A program made the position numbers and the translations under genes. A stretch of 64,000 nt of DNA, taken from Allium sativum (lineage: Eukaryota > Streptophyta > Magnoliopsida > Asparagales > Amaryllidaceae). The stretch covers positions 878,191,199-878,255,198 of the forward strand of contig CM060912.1 in assembly GCA_030737875.1 (NCBI GenBank). Direction: 5' to 3'. The notes under the pieces are model-generated. The model was not told the DNA's origin, did no database searches, and saw only the letters and a program-made list of their open reading frames with translations. This document shows, in pieces, positions 34,930 to 46,552 of the stretch (position 1 is its first letter; each line of letters opens with the position of its first letter).

Positions 34930-35948
34930 TTGGAGGAGCATGGAAGCAACATCTAGCATCAGTGGAGTTTTTGTACAATAATAATTGTCAAGTGACGAGT
35001 GGTATGGCCCCTTACGAGACATTTTATGGGAATCCATGCAAATCGCTAACTTTTTGGTGGGAAAATATTGATAAGGTTCTACTTGGACCTGACCTTATCC
35101 ATGGTTCTGCGAAGAATATTCTTTTGATACGGCAAAGGATCATGAAGGTAGCCTAAGACCCATAGAAATATTACACTGATAGAAGGAGAAAGGAACTTGA
35201 GTTTAGCATTGATGATTTGGTCTTCGTAAAGTTTCACCTCTTAGGATAACCATCTAGTTTACGACTGGGAAGTTGGCTTCCATATTCAGTGGGCCATTTA
35301 AGATCGTTGAATCTGGCTTATCATGTGGAACTTCCCAAGAAATTATCAGAAGTTCACAATGCTTTCCATGTTTCTCACCTTAGGAAATGCCTTCACAACT
35401 CTGTCGTTAGACTCAAGCATGATCAATTTAGGGACTTAGAGAGCTTTGACTTGGAGCTTAGGTTTCCCTATGCCTGTTGTAAGGATGTGGAGCACAAAAT
35501 AAAAGTATTCACAATATATCCATCAATCTCGTTTGAGTACAAACGGGAGATAACCCTATGGAAAGAATATGGGAAACAGAAGAAAAGACGAGGCAAACTC
35601 ATCCAAAGCTTTTCACGGGTATTTATTTCTTCTAAATTTTCTTCTATGGTTGCATCGTTGCTGCTAGGTTGGATGGTCAGAATTGTTTGCAACATAAATG
35701 CACCAAGCACTCATATAGAAATTATATGCATATTAGGATGTCTTGTATACATAAAACATCACATATTTCACTTTCACACTAGGACTGAGATGACTTTTGC
35801 AAGTCTGCAGTACATAACAATCTTGAGTAATGGCTATTTATGGATGTTTAATAAATAACTTTGGTGTACAACATGTTTGTTAGAAAGAGTTCTGTTGTCC
35901 GCCCCTTCATAAAGATTTCGAAGCGAAATCTCTATAAAGAGGGAAGAA
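34930..35948 (+). pseudogene. Element A: integrase C-terminal part and 3' UTR
   Basis: This continues the integrase left at 8982: GGAWKQHLASVEFLYNN, GMAPYETFYGNPC, DKVLLGPDLIHGSAKN and LLIRQRI, then after stops RRRKELEF and LAYHVELPKKLSEVHNAFHV. A frame change then garbles the chromodomain (near 35480-35620). The gene would have tethered and joined the cDNA to the chromosome. The last 300 bases are 3' UTR with GATTTCGAAGCGAAATC and a decayed PPT (AGAGGGAAGAA) before TGTAACACC. The ancestral codons Asp-Phe-Gly-Gly-Ala-Trp bridge the two pieces. Confidence 0.8.
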
Positions 35949-36376
35949 TGTAACACCCCGTAAAATAAACCATAAATAGACATAGATAATTAAATTAAAA
36001 ATAAACAATAATAAATTAATAAAATATTAATGGTTGAAAATATGAATTTGGATAATTAATAGTTTGGCCATGAAATTATTATCATTGTATTCATGGCAAA
36101 ATTCTAGTCCATTTTCATATTTTATTTATCGAAAATGGAATCCACATGAAGAAGTTTAAAAAAAAAACAAGTTATATGAAAGTAATATACATGCAGGATT
36201 TGAAATTCAAAATTTAAATATAAAACTAAAATAAAAATATATACTAATGGCGTAATAGGATATTCCACTAGGAATTCAAAATTGTGTGTGTGCGTGTGTG
36301 TAAATATGCAAGAAGGGGACAAGGATAAATAACAATGGAAAGAATTAATTGAATTAATTGTTGTATTTAATAAAAT
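35949..36376 (+). mobile_element. Element A: truncated 3' LTR
   Basis: TGTAACACCCCGTAAAATAA begins a B-related LTR that aligns for about 430 bases and then jumps, at a GGAAAGCACC stretch, into the chromodomain tail of another element. The rest of the A LTR is missing. This looks like a recombination or deletion joint rather than an insertion, since no TG..CA boundary is present. Confidence 0.7.
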
Positions 36377-36751
36377 GGAAAGCACCTAGGAAACTAAGGA
36401 AAATATTAGGCTAACACATCCAGATCTTTTCTCGGGTAATTATTTCCTCCCAAATTCTCGTTTTGGTTGAATTGTGGTTGCTAGATTGGATGGTAGGAGA
36501 TTGCTGCAACAGAGATGCACCATGCACTCATATAGAATTATATGCATATTAGAATGTTTTGCATACATATTGCATCACTTATTACACATACTCCTTAGGG
36601 ATGAGTCATTATTATCAAGTCTTCAGTTCATAATCACTATGAGTTATGGATGTTTGTAAAATAACATGGGTGTACAATATGGTTGTTTAGAGACAGTTGT
36701 GTTTTTGCCCCTTCAAAATATTTTGGGATGAAATCTCTTATAACGGGAGAA
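36377..36751 (+). pseudogene. Element E: chromodomain tail and 3' UTR
   Basis: This is nearly the same as 31271-31647 of B: the end of the chromodomain (THPDLFSG), the same 3' UTR and a PPT (AACGGGAGAA). Everything upstream in E is absent, so E starts at the joint with the A LTR. Confidence 0.75.
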
Positions 36752-37362
36752 TGTAAGACCCCGTAAAATAAACCGAAATTAGACATAAGGTAATTTAATT
36801 TAAAATAAACAATAATGAGTTAATGGGCTAAAAATGGAATATAGATAATTAGTAATTGGGACATTAAAGTGTCTTATTTGCTTTTGTGGCGAGATTCTGA
36901 TCCATTTTCATATTTTATTTACTGAAAATGGAGTCTATATATGAGAGATATTAATAAAACAAGTTGTGCGTAAATATTAACACACAAGATTTGAATTTTG
37001 AATAAATAAATATACAATTCTATAATATATTAATTGAGATTAGAATGAAAAAAAATGTTCCAATCGAATTCAAATTTGTAACTATAAGTTTATATACAAT
37101 AGGGGATAAGGGTAAGCAAACAAAGGAAAACAATCAGTATAATAAATATCGTTTAACAAAGTAGGCGACAAACCAGGAGATTAAATTTCCTGGGCATTTC
37201 ATGACCCAAAGGGTCGACCACCTTCTGGGCATAGATGTGGACTGCTTGGGTTGATCCTGGTGTAGTAGAGGCTTGTTTTGTGAGGATTTTATATAAATTT
37301 ATACACAAGGATCGTCCGGATTTAATCTAGTAGATCCTACGGTCTCTATTAACACTTGTAAC

Positions 37363-37370
37363 TATATAAA
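37363..37370 (+). promoter_or_regulatory. Candidate TATA box of the E LTR
   Basis: TATATAAA followed by CCACCCTCC, as in the two B LTRs. Confidence 0.5.
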
Positions 37371-38489
37371 CCACCCTCCTAGCCACTTCCAAACCCTATT
37401 CTCCATTTCATTCTTATGCATCCACCATCTTTCTACCATGGCTCAATCAAAAATAGAAGGTTAGATTTCTCTTCTCCTTCTCTAACCTCACTTCTATCCT
37501 TTATATTCTAAGATTTATATAGGTATGAGAACTATGGAATTTAGTTTATATATGTATAAGATTCTGATTCATTTGATTCTTATATATATATATATATATA
37601 TTAATTGAAGGATTGAAGCTCGTTTGCATAGGCTAGATCTAATCTTATTCTATTCAAATCTGTTGTAGTTCATCCTCAAAGCATTGTGAGTGGAATACAT
37701 TTAAATTTGTTGTTTACTATGATTTGATAGTATAAGTTTGGATTATTTTGCCTGGGAAGATTATGGTTTGTACAAAAGAAAATAATATCAAATCCCCCAA
37801 AATCATCCACTATTTATATTTGTTGCTGAAATGGTCAATCATAAGTATTGTATTATGCGTTTCCGTTGTTTGGATAATGGAGATATAGGCTTGGGATGTT
37901 ATAAATTTCTTGTGTTTTTGGTTTTGATTCACTTAATTCTTACCTTTTGTGTTCACAAATGTTAGTGTATTGAAACATGAGATTTGTGTGTTGTAAAGTT
38001 AATATGTTTAAGCGTCTATTCTGAATAGATTGACTTGAGCGTATTATTTACAATATACGATCTTAATTTAGTTTAGTGCACAACATAAATATAAAAGTGA
38101 AGCAAGGAAAAAACAAAGGATTTTCTTATGTAATTGGATACTACATCTTGCCTATATTTCTATTATTTGAATAACTATACAAGCCTAGGTTGCAAGTTTA
38201 TTTATATAAGTTGTTATTTCCCTTTTTGTCATAAATTGTGAATATATATATGTATGACATATTAGTTATTAATGGATCAACAAGATTGACATTTCAAACG
38301 TGGTTAGGACGTTATTCTCATTCGCAAAATTTACGTCTATTTATATATAATTATTACGTAATTAAACTTAACATTAATGCGTATTAAGTGCGAAATAAAT
38401 ACGTTTAGATTAGGAAATATAATTAGAATGTCCCCATAAGGATTTCTATGTATGTGCGTGAGTTAATGGCCTTGAATTATAATTAATAA

Positions 38490-38722
38490 CACATAGACAC
38501 GAGGTTAACCACTACTTGTAGTAGAAGCCCGCATGGATCCAACCGACATATCTAGCATCTACAAGTAAGACTGGTTAATGTGAGAAATCAAGGTGCCATG
38601 AGCAATTATAGTTATTACACTATGATATGAGGTTAGGCCCAACTGTAGTAGAACCTACCCAGAATCGTTGGCAAATCCAGCATCTACAAGTGGTCAGCCT
38701 AATGTAAGATGTCTAGTGTATA
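38490..38722 (+). repeat. LTR tandem hairpin pair (E LTR)
   Basis: Unit 1 has a perfect nine-base stem, TACTTGTAG at 38513-38521 with CTACAAGTA at 38559-38567. Unit 2 (38623-38722) keeps a shorter stem. This is the best-preserved B-type version of the motif. Confidence 0.65.
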
Positions 38723-39154
38723 TATACATGTTGTGTGTAAAGTAGGCCTATCTTGAGAAGGTATTAATGTGGCTAATCTACCTTGATTTGGGTAATAAGG
38801 AGTTAGGACTAGGTCCATTCCTAAGTTTCACTCCTTGGTTTATGACCCAAGTCATGAGATTTTCCCTTACAAAGGTTGTAACAACCCGTATTTTCAATAA
38901 CCTGTTATAACATAAATCGAGGCAGAATTTAATTTATAAATCTGAATCAAGGGAAACGGGCTGTGCCATTGCGTTCGTCTCGGAAAAATACGCGAAATAG
39001 AGTCCGAGTTTTCGAAAATCGGAGTCCGTATGACCTGATTAAGGCCCAACGAAGTTTTCAGAAAATTTCAAAGTAAAAACAGATTTCAAATTCAAGTTTG
39101 AATTTGGAAAATTAGGTCAGATTGGGCCAGGCGGGAAAATTCCCGCCAGAGCAC

Positions 39155-39236
39155 CCAAGTCGACAGCCCTGTCGACTTGGGAGTTGACTTGGTTGGACCC
39201 GAGTCGACAGCCCTGTCGACTTGGCTGTCGACTTGG
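39155..39236. promoter_or_regulatory. Nested GTCGAC palindrome cluster (D LTR)
   Basis: A perfect 12+2+12 inverted repeat (CCAAGTCGACAG, CC, CTGTCGACTTGG) at 39155-39180 is followed by a second near-copy and a fifth GTCGAC at 39227. The cluster lies 130-210 bases before the TATA box. The 3' LTR (62455-62540) has the same layout with one more GTCGAC and a second perfect inverted repeat. Confidence 0.6.
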
Positions 39237-39362
39237 TCCAGCCAGGCAGTTTTGCCTGGTGCACCATTTTGGGGTTGTGTTGAGTTTGGGGGCCAGATTC
39301 GGTTTTGAGGGCTGAGATTGGAACTAGGGTTTAATCCTAAGGCTAGAACTAATCCTAATCTC

Positions 39363-39370
39363 TATAAATA
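39363..39370 (+). promoter_or_regulatory. Candidate TATA box of the D 5' LTR
   Basis: TATAAATA followed by AGACCCTAACC; repeated at 62659-62666 in the 3' LTR. Confidence 0.55.
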
Positions 39371-39734
39371 AGACCCTAACCTAACCCTAAATCATCATTA
39401 TTCATTCATACAACTAAACTATGGCAAAATCATTCCTCTCATGGCCTCCACTCTCTTCATAAAATTCCTAAGTCATTTCTATGAGAGATTTTCCATGCAT
39501 ACAAGTGTTTTCAAGCTTGTATGAGTGTCATTAGCTTGCATTCAAGTCAAGTTTCTATATTTACATCATAAAGCAAGAGTTTTGATCATTTTGGCTCAAG
39601 GGTTTTTCTATTAGAGCTTGCATTTGGGTCTAATTGATTGCATAAGGGCTTTGTCATATTTTTGTGTCTTCATAAGCATTGTAAGCCCTTTTCTACTTTC
39701 ATATTTAAACTCTAAAGTTAAATGAATGATGCAA

Positions 39735-40010
39735 GTTTCGTTGATCATTATGATGTGCAAGTTTTCCATGATATGCAAGTTTACCATGTCATGTTATGCA
39801 AGTTTGATATGTTATGATATGCAAGTTTGCCATGTTATGCTATGCAAGTTTGCCATGTTATGATATGCAAGTTTATCATGTTATGTTATGCAAGTTTGCC
39901 ATGTTATGATATGCAAGTTTATCATGTTATGTTATGCGAGTTTGATATGCAAGTTTGCCATATGATATGCAAGTTATGTTATGCAAGTTTGGGTTGATCA
40001 TTTGGCTCAT
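39735..40010. repeat. 23-base minisatellite (D 5' LTR)
   Basis: About ten variable copies of a unit close to 23 bases (ATGCAAGTTTGCCATGTTAT plus 3). The matching array in the 3' LTR is at 63020-63290. It lies downstream of the TATA box, so it would be transcribed. Confidence 0.8.
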
Positions 40011-40554
40011 GTTATCATGTTATGCAAGCTTATCTTGGGTTTATGAGCCTAAAGGTTCAAGCTTTATGCTAAAGGTTGCATTTTGGCAACATGTAAGTTA
40101 TCATATCTCTTATGATAACTTGCATGTGAGGCTAAATGCGAACTTATGGCCATTTCTACATGTCATTTATCACCATGTATCACCAATATGCTAAGCTTGG
40201 TTTTATGCATGCTTTTGAGGCCTAAAAATGTAATATGCAAGTATATGAACATATGTACATTTCATATGCCACCATGTTAAACTTGTGGCTTCAACACCTT
40301 TATGTCATGATTACGCCAAGTTCCCTCTTTCTATCCTTTATGCGCTATTGTGATATGTAAGCGATGGGATTGCGTTTGGGGTAGGGTAAATTTAAAAGAC
40401 ATAAAAACATAAGATTGGGAATTTACTTATTAAGTTAGGTCTACCCATTGGGAATTTACCTATTAAGTTAGGTCTACCCAAATTCTTGAAAACTTGTAAT
40501 ATGTTTTGGAAACATGATGGACATGACACTTAGAAAATATAAGTGTGACTAACT

Positions 40555-40643
40555 CGAGGTTAGGTTGAGTTTGTAGCGTAAACCTACCCGGAACCGACCG
40601 GCTTAACTAGTTGCTACAAACAATAGGACCCAATGTGAGAAGT
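40555..40643 (+). repeat. LTR tandem hairpin, unit 1 (element D)
   Basis: A perfect nine-base stem: GTTTGTAGC at 40569-40577 with GCTACAAAC at 40613-40621. The loop holds CTACCCGGAACCGACCGGC, whose CCGG pairs could form an inner stem. GAGGTTAG precedes and CAATGTGAGAAG follows. Confidence 0.65.
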
Positions 40644-40667
40644 TGGTCATGTTGTACCTTGAACCCA

Positions 40668-40749
40668 AGGTTAGACCAAGTTGTGGTATAAAGCTACCCG
40701 GAACCGACCGGCTTAACTAGTAACCGCAACGGAGTCTAATGTGAGAGGT
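40668..40749 (+). repeat. LTR tandem hairpin, unit 2 (element D)
   Basis: GTTGTGGT at 40680-40687 pairs with ACCGCAAC at 40723-40730 with one G-U pair. The loop core is identical to unit 1 while the stem is different, so the stem is conserved by pairing rather than by sequence. TAATGTGAGAGGTTA follows. Confidence 0.65.
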
Positions 40750-41551
40750 TAAGGCACATTAAATTAATTAATGCCTCATGATTAGGGTTAAGTCATGATC
40801 CACTTAATACTTAATCAATTTGGGCTTGGTAGATTAATCAGGGTTAAGTCGTGAACTCATCGTTACACTTAACCAAGTTAACCCATGATTAGCAAGAGGG
40901 TTAAACCGTACTTAACCCACTAGAAAATCCTAGCAATGGGGGTCCACTCCAGCAGTAATCCCAAGTTTGTATCATTATGACCCTAGGGACTAGGCTAGGG
41001 TGGGGGCACGATTACTGGACTTGAGGTAAGAGACCAAAAACGACGACAGATTGGTACGCCGGTGTAGTTCCGGGCGGACTATGGTCGTGCATATAGTCCG
41101 AAGCCGGGGAAAACATGCACGGGTACCAGTAGATCGAGACTGTGCACTTATGTTTATGGTGTCTAGGGGTTGACACCCTAGGGCTTGATACACCCGACGG
41201 GAGACCCTGCACAGTCTGACTACAATTATGTTTGGGCCGCATTGACACCAACACGTGACGAGTTAGGCTTATAGGGAGCCGATCGACTAGACCGTTTGGT
41301 TGGACCGCGTATTAGGGTCACTTCATGTTATTGGGCCAAAGCTTGGGCCAAGGGATCAATACTTGTTTATTCAAGTCATGTTAGTTTGCTAGTACACCTG
41401 TGGTGCAAAACCTTAATCCTGATTATGCGATGACACCTTTATCTACCTTGTTAGTTAATCATCATGCTAGTATGTTGTTATCCTTATGTTCATCCCTGCT
41501 TCTCATGCCAGTTAACTTTATCAGTTTACATTGATTGTAGTAGGGCTTACT

Positions 41552-41566
41552 CAGTCTTTTTGACTG
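41552..41566 (+). repeat. CAG-type U5 hairpin in the D 5' LTR
   Basis: CAGTC and GACTG flank a TTTTT loop and are followed by ACCTG, about 420 bases before the LTR end. It is comparable to the hairpins in L, B and C. Confidence 0.45.
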
Positions 41567-41990
41567 ACCTGTTTTCCTTTCGCCTCTTTTCTTCCGTCCC
41601 CCCCTAGGTTCTCAGGGTGGGAATATTGGAGCTTAGCTTGGATTTCTGATCGCTTGCTTGTGGGATTTTAGCTCATGTACGGTCTTGACATGAAGCTAGC
41701 TATGGTTATCACTTATTTTGAGGATAGTACTTATGTATTTCAGTTTTTCAGTGATGTTGTTTTTATCTAGACTTGTGTATTTGGAAAGTTGACATTATGT
41801 TGTATCAGACTTGTTTTGAAATAGTTTGAAATCTTCCACTGTTTTACTTATCTTCTTTACTCTGTTTACATATATACATATGTTCTTGTTCTGCCTTGAT
41901 ATATCATTATGCATGTTTACCCGATTCAAACGCCCCTCCAAAGTCAGGGTGCTTGCAAGAGCCACCCTGGCGGAGGTGGGCTGTTACATT

Positions 41991-42002
41991 TGGTATCAGA
42001 GC
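41991..42002 (+). other. Primer binding site of element D (tRNA-iMet)
   Basis: TGGTATCAGAGC lies two bases after the end of the 5' LTR, a perfect initiator tRNA-Met complement. Confidence 0.9.
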
Positions 42003-42185
42003 ATATGGTTTACGAGAAGGAACAAAAAGGTTTTTAAAACTTTTGGAAAACTATTTTCAAAACCAAGCATAAAGTATTTTCCAAGGAAAAGTCTAGTTTA
42101 TTTTAAAGGCTATTCCCCAAAAAGCCATTAGCAAAAATTCCTTCGTTTTTCTCCATTCTGAATCTATCTTTTTCTTCGTTTCAGT
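42003..42185 (+). mobile_element. Element D untranslated leader
   Basis: About 180 bases between the PBS and the gag ATG. Translation is expected to start at 42186, the first ATG of the long frame. Confidence 0.6.
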
Positions 42186-43203
42186 ATGGCCAATAACTTT
42201 GCCATTCCCGAGGGAGTACACGTACCTGTTTGGTATAGGAGACTTTTGGAGGCTAGGGCGACCGAAGCCGGCCCCGCAGATGTTCCTCCTCCTCCTCCTC
42301 CGGTGGTTAATGTTTCTCCTCCTCCTCCCATAGATGATGTTTCTCTTCCCCCTCAGCATCCACAAGCGGATTTCGCGGAGATTTGCAAAGACTTTAAGGC
42401 GATGGGTGGCAAGAATTTCATTGGAACCGAGACTTATGTAGAGGCAAGGAATTGGTTGAAAGAAACCGAAGATCTTTTTGCCTTCTTTGATATAGATGAC
42501 CGTAGGAAGGTTTTATTGGCAGTATGGTTGCTAAAGGAAGAAGCTGCACGTTGGTGGGTGGTCACCACCGCTACTAGGCCAATTGAGACTTGGGATGACT
42601 TTCGGGGAAAGTTTGGACTAAGGTTCCTATCACTGAAGCAAGGGGACATGACTATTAGGGAATACATAGATAAGTTTAATCAACTGGCTTGGGTCGGTTT
42701 AGACTTGGTTAACACAGCTCAGAAGAAGGCCCTATACTTTGCTCTAGGATTAAACGAGCCATTACATGGTTTAGCCATGACTCATATACCCTTGGGGGCA
42801 ACTTTCGAGAGTTTGGTGAATATGGCCCTACTCAATGAAGAGAATAGGAGTGACAAGAAGGAGATCAAGATGAATGATACTCAAGCCAAGAAGACTGATT
42901 CCCAGTGGAAAGGAAATCAGGGTAATCCAAGTGGTCAGAGTTGTCAAGGCAATCAGAACAAGAACAAGAACAAGAGTCAAGGCAACAAGGGGAACAACAA
43001 CAAGGGCAAGAACAACAAGGGGAAGTGCCATTATTGTGGTTCAGTTGGGCATCTTATTAAGGATTGTAAGAAGAGGAAAAGGAAGAAGGGTGAATGCTTT
43101 TTCTGCGGTGAGACTGGACATTTCAGTAAGGATTGCCCGAAGAAGCAAGGGCAAGGCCAGGGTCAGACTCAGCGTGCTGGACCTTCAAGAGGGCAAGGTC
43201 ATG
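42186..43203 (+). CDS. gag: Element D: Gag, intact up to the C insertion
   Basis: This is the only convincing long reading frame in the window, about 339 residues. It starts MANNFAIPEGVHVPVWYRRL, has a proline-rich stretch (about residues 38-60), then a retrotransposon-gag domain (about 70-215: FIGTETYVEARNWLKETEDL, AARWWVVTT, TIREYIDKFNQLAWV). A Lys/Asn/Gln-rich linker precedes two intact CCHC zinc knuckles: CHYCGSVGHLIKDC (about 281-294) and CFFCGETGHFSKDC (about 305-318). It would assemble particles and bind RNA. Element C inserted after GQGH; the frame reaches a stop (TAA) two codons into it. Gag-protease readthrough is therefore lost but Gag itself could still be made. Confidence 0.85.
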
Positions 43204-46200
43204 TGTAAAAACCTGTAACTTCCCCGTAAAGGAAAGAGCGGATAGTTCGAGAACAAACCACAACAGAACGCATACTAAAGAACATTTCATTGTATATCAC
43301 AACAATGCATCAGATTACAAGAATATACAGAGTATAAATGAATAAATATTACACAGAAAATATCAGAGATTACAATACATTGTATAGCAGCGGAAAATAA
43401 TACAATACACAACTAGAAGAGATATACGGATACAAAGCTTCCCGGATATCATTCCAGCTGTAAACCAGGATCCTGTGAATATAAATCTGCAAAACCAAAA
43501 CTACTAGCTGCCCGTGTCGAAATAAGGGCACCCAGAGTTTAGGTTAAAACAATAAACTCTAGGTCAGTCATGTGACTGGTGTGAGAACTAAAACAGTTGT
43601 AAATCTTTATTTTAAAGTTAGGTAAATCAAGGGACCACGCCGTATAACACGGAACGGGTTTCCTCCCAAGAATACCAGTGCATAAAACAAACAGCGCAAT
43701 GCTAAATAAAGAAAAATGAAGCTGTTATAAGACCCAGGTCCTATCACACAATGCAACGCAAGCCGGGGATAGGGTTTTCCCTTATAACAGCCAAAGAATG
43801 CTTGATACGTTTAAAACAAATCATTTGATACTATTATAAGTGCATAGTGTATAAAACAACTTCAAATCATAAGTATCAATCATAGGCGGCATGAATGCCC
43901 CATACCACTATGTCGCCATATATAAGTTTACAATTAAAACCGCAAGACGTCGTATTGGAAGTTGGGTTATCATTTATGGTATGAACCGAGGCTAGGGGCA
44001 AGATCCTCACCGATTCGAGACTGTCTAGTCCGAGCCTCAGGAACAGCCACAACTGCCCCATGGATCGTCAGGGCCGGTCCACCGATGTGGATTATTATGC
44101 CTGAACACTACGTTTCCCCGCCCTTTGGGGCGTAAGCCTGGCCCGTCAGCCGACCAGAAGCATCGGCCGAAACCGATATCACGAGACACCTCGCTTTTCA
44201 GCAAGTAATAATAAGTAACATCCACATGAGTCAAACTCGTCAGCCAGTTCAAGCACTGACGCCACTCCTAACTAGAAAGAAACGCATGTCCTCCCTGAGG
44301 TCTGTCTCCCGTTTTTAGTTCATACCGGGTGTGATACTCACGAATCAACGTTACACAAAGCTACGCCACACAAGGCCGTGCTTTGATCATCAACCACAAG
44401 ACTTTGTTTTTCAACAAAAGCCTTGATCCATGCAACTCAGCATGCCACATTGTCAGTCCATACCGTACCACTGATTTCTGCCAATATATAACCTCTAGGC
44501 TCGTACGTCTCAGAGAAGGGTGTATAGCAAGAGAATAAATTCTCTGCCACCAAACAGATATATATTTAGCAGAGGTCACCAATACAGTATAAAGGAATAC
44601 AACGTCAGACACACTATCCATTTACAAGTCCGTTCTGGGTCTGAACGAAACCGGAGGCACTTTCCTTGCATATCCATCCATCTCCAAGTACGTCTGGACG
44701 ATCACCAACTGTTTCCATCTTCTTGGGTGTACAACCCAATCAAGATCATCAGTAGTCACCCAAACGACGTGAAGACTTCTGGTCTTCGACCACCGTCTTC
44801 ATCTTCGACTTATCGTCGTATCAGTTATTCAGAATTGGATAAACCCGGTCTTTCCAAATAACTTGCGTATATTTTAAATAAGTGTTACACAAACACAACA
44901 TACGCCTCATTCCAATTCATCAATCACTAACCATAAATTAATCAAGAGAATAATTTCCCAAATATTAACCCCGAAGGCCGAAACCGACATCAGATCAATA
45001 TCCAGAAAACCATTCTGCTTGGCTAACCGACAGTTAGTTTCTAAATTTCACATTCATAGGGAAAGGTTCCCATTAATTTTATCCAAGATAAATTCCTTGA
45101 ATTTATTCTTTAATCTATTTTTGAATATCAATTCAAACTAGTCGGGATTAGCGAACCTTACCGAAGTAATCATTTGTTTTAATTTCCCAATCCCAACCTA
45201 TTCATCCCATGAAGTAAAACTGGTTATACTTCATATCTAACACCATGGTGTTATCGGTAAATTCAATTACCATTTCACGTTCAAATCTAATTAAAGATTT
45301 AACTATCGCCTGGAGCAAAACTGGTGGTACTCCATTTTCGATCTTTTCAATCTAATTAAAGATTCATTAAAACTCCACTTAGTTTTAATCTTTAACTGGG
45401 TTAAAGAATCAGTGTCATTTAAAACACAGTTCACGATAAACCCAAAATCACATTCATTAATTATCGGGTTAAAGAACGAGTGTTATTTAAAACACTGTCC
45501 ACGATAAACCCAAAAATCAATATCAATTCAATCCCAATTAAATATTATTTAATTGGTACACTTCATTAAATCTAAAATAAAAGGATTTAATCTTTTCTCA
45601 ACTGGGTTCAAGAACAGTGTTAGTGAAGACACCATTCACGACAAACCCAAATCACATTTGATATTCAATACAAGGCTCTGAATAGAAAATATATCGGCTT
45701 ATATTCAATATCAAATTCTACGACTAACAAATGTCGTATTGGAAATAACGATATAAATATATATCTTTCAAATTTCCATAACAACACCTGTATAATCACG
45801 AATTCCAACATCGAAATATTCCGAAGACAATTTCGATTCAAATCCACTCCAATGCAATCATTGGAAATTCTGGTTATTTCTAAAACCCTTTTTCAAATTC
45901 AATCTATTTACTTAAAAATAAATAGAATTATAATTCTAGTTCAAAACTAGTTCATTTCGATAAAAATCTATTTTTATCTTTTCAAATATGGAGTTTTTCA
46001 TCCCAATTTTTCCCCAAATCATTTCTTATGATTTTACACAAATTATTACTATTTTTAATAATTTTATCAAGGCCCGTACAGTCGATTTCCATCAACGGCC
46101 ATCGAACTGCACTTACAGCGACCTTTTTCAAATTTGATTTGGACATAATTCCAAATCCAACTGTTAGATTTCTAATTTCTAATATTCGTTAGAAAGCTCT

Positions 46201-46552
46201 TTTCGATACGAACCCAACGGTTACGGTTTTAGGAGAATCCGACGGTCGGATCTCCCGTAATGTCCGTTTGAAATAAATGGTCGAAATTCACGAACTGTCG
46301 CGGCGCGGCGCGTTCTATTCAGGCCATTATATTATATATATAATATATATAATTTATATTTCGTCGATTTCTTATTTAAAACGAATTATATAAATAGTTT
46401 TAGAATTCGTTTTAAAAGCAATTTCAACTTCCATTTCAATTCAAATCAAAATTGAATTTTTCTTTATAAATTCGTTTTAAATTCATTTCTATTCAATTCA
46501 AATTTCAATTCAATTTGAATTCATTTCAATTTGCTTTCAATTCAATTTGAAT

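Larger units (their letters stand above)
36752..38876 (+). mobile_element. Element E: 3' LTR, left 2.1 kb
   Basis: A third copy of the B-type LTR, starting TGTAAGACCCCG. It is cut at 38876 (ACAAAGGT) by element D; the remainder should lie beyond the window, past the D 3' LTR. It keeps GTCGAC at 37213, TATATAAA at 37363 and the tandem hairpin pair near 38490-38722. Confidence 0.85.
38877..41988 (+). mobile_element. Element D: 5' LTR, 3.1 kb
   Basis: This runs from TGTAACAACCCG to GGCTGTTACA, two bases before a tRNA-iMet PBS. The 3' copy begins at 62173 and differs at roughly 1-2% of sites over the first 400 bases by eye, so insertion is recent. It carries nested GTCGAC palindromes, a TATA box at 39363, a 23-base minisatellite, the tandem hairpin pair and a CAG-type hairpin at 41552. 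It interrupts the E LTR. The 79-codon frame at 39955-40194 lies over the minisatellite and recurs identically in the 3' LTR; I do not treat it as a gene. Confidence 0.9.

Noticed and set aside
39955..40194. 79-codon ORF present identically at 63252-63491
   Set aside because: It overlaps the 23-base minisatellite of the D LTR and is duplicated only because the two LTRs are copies.
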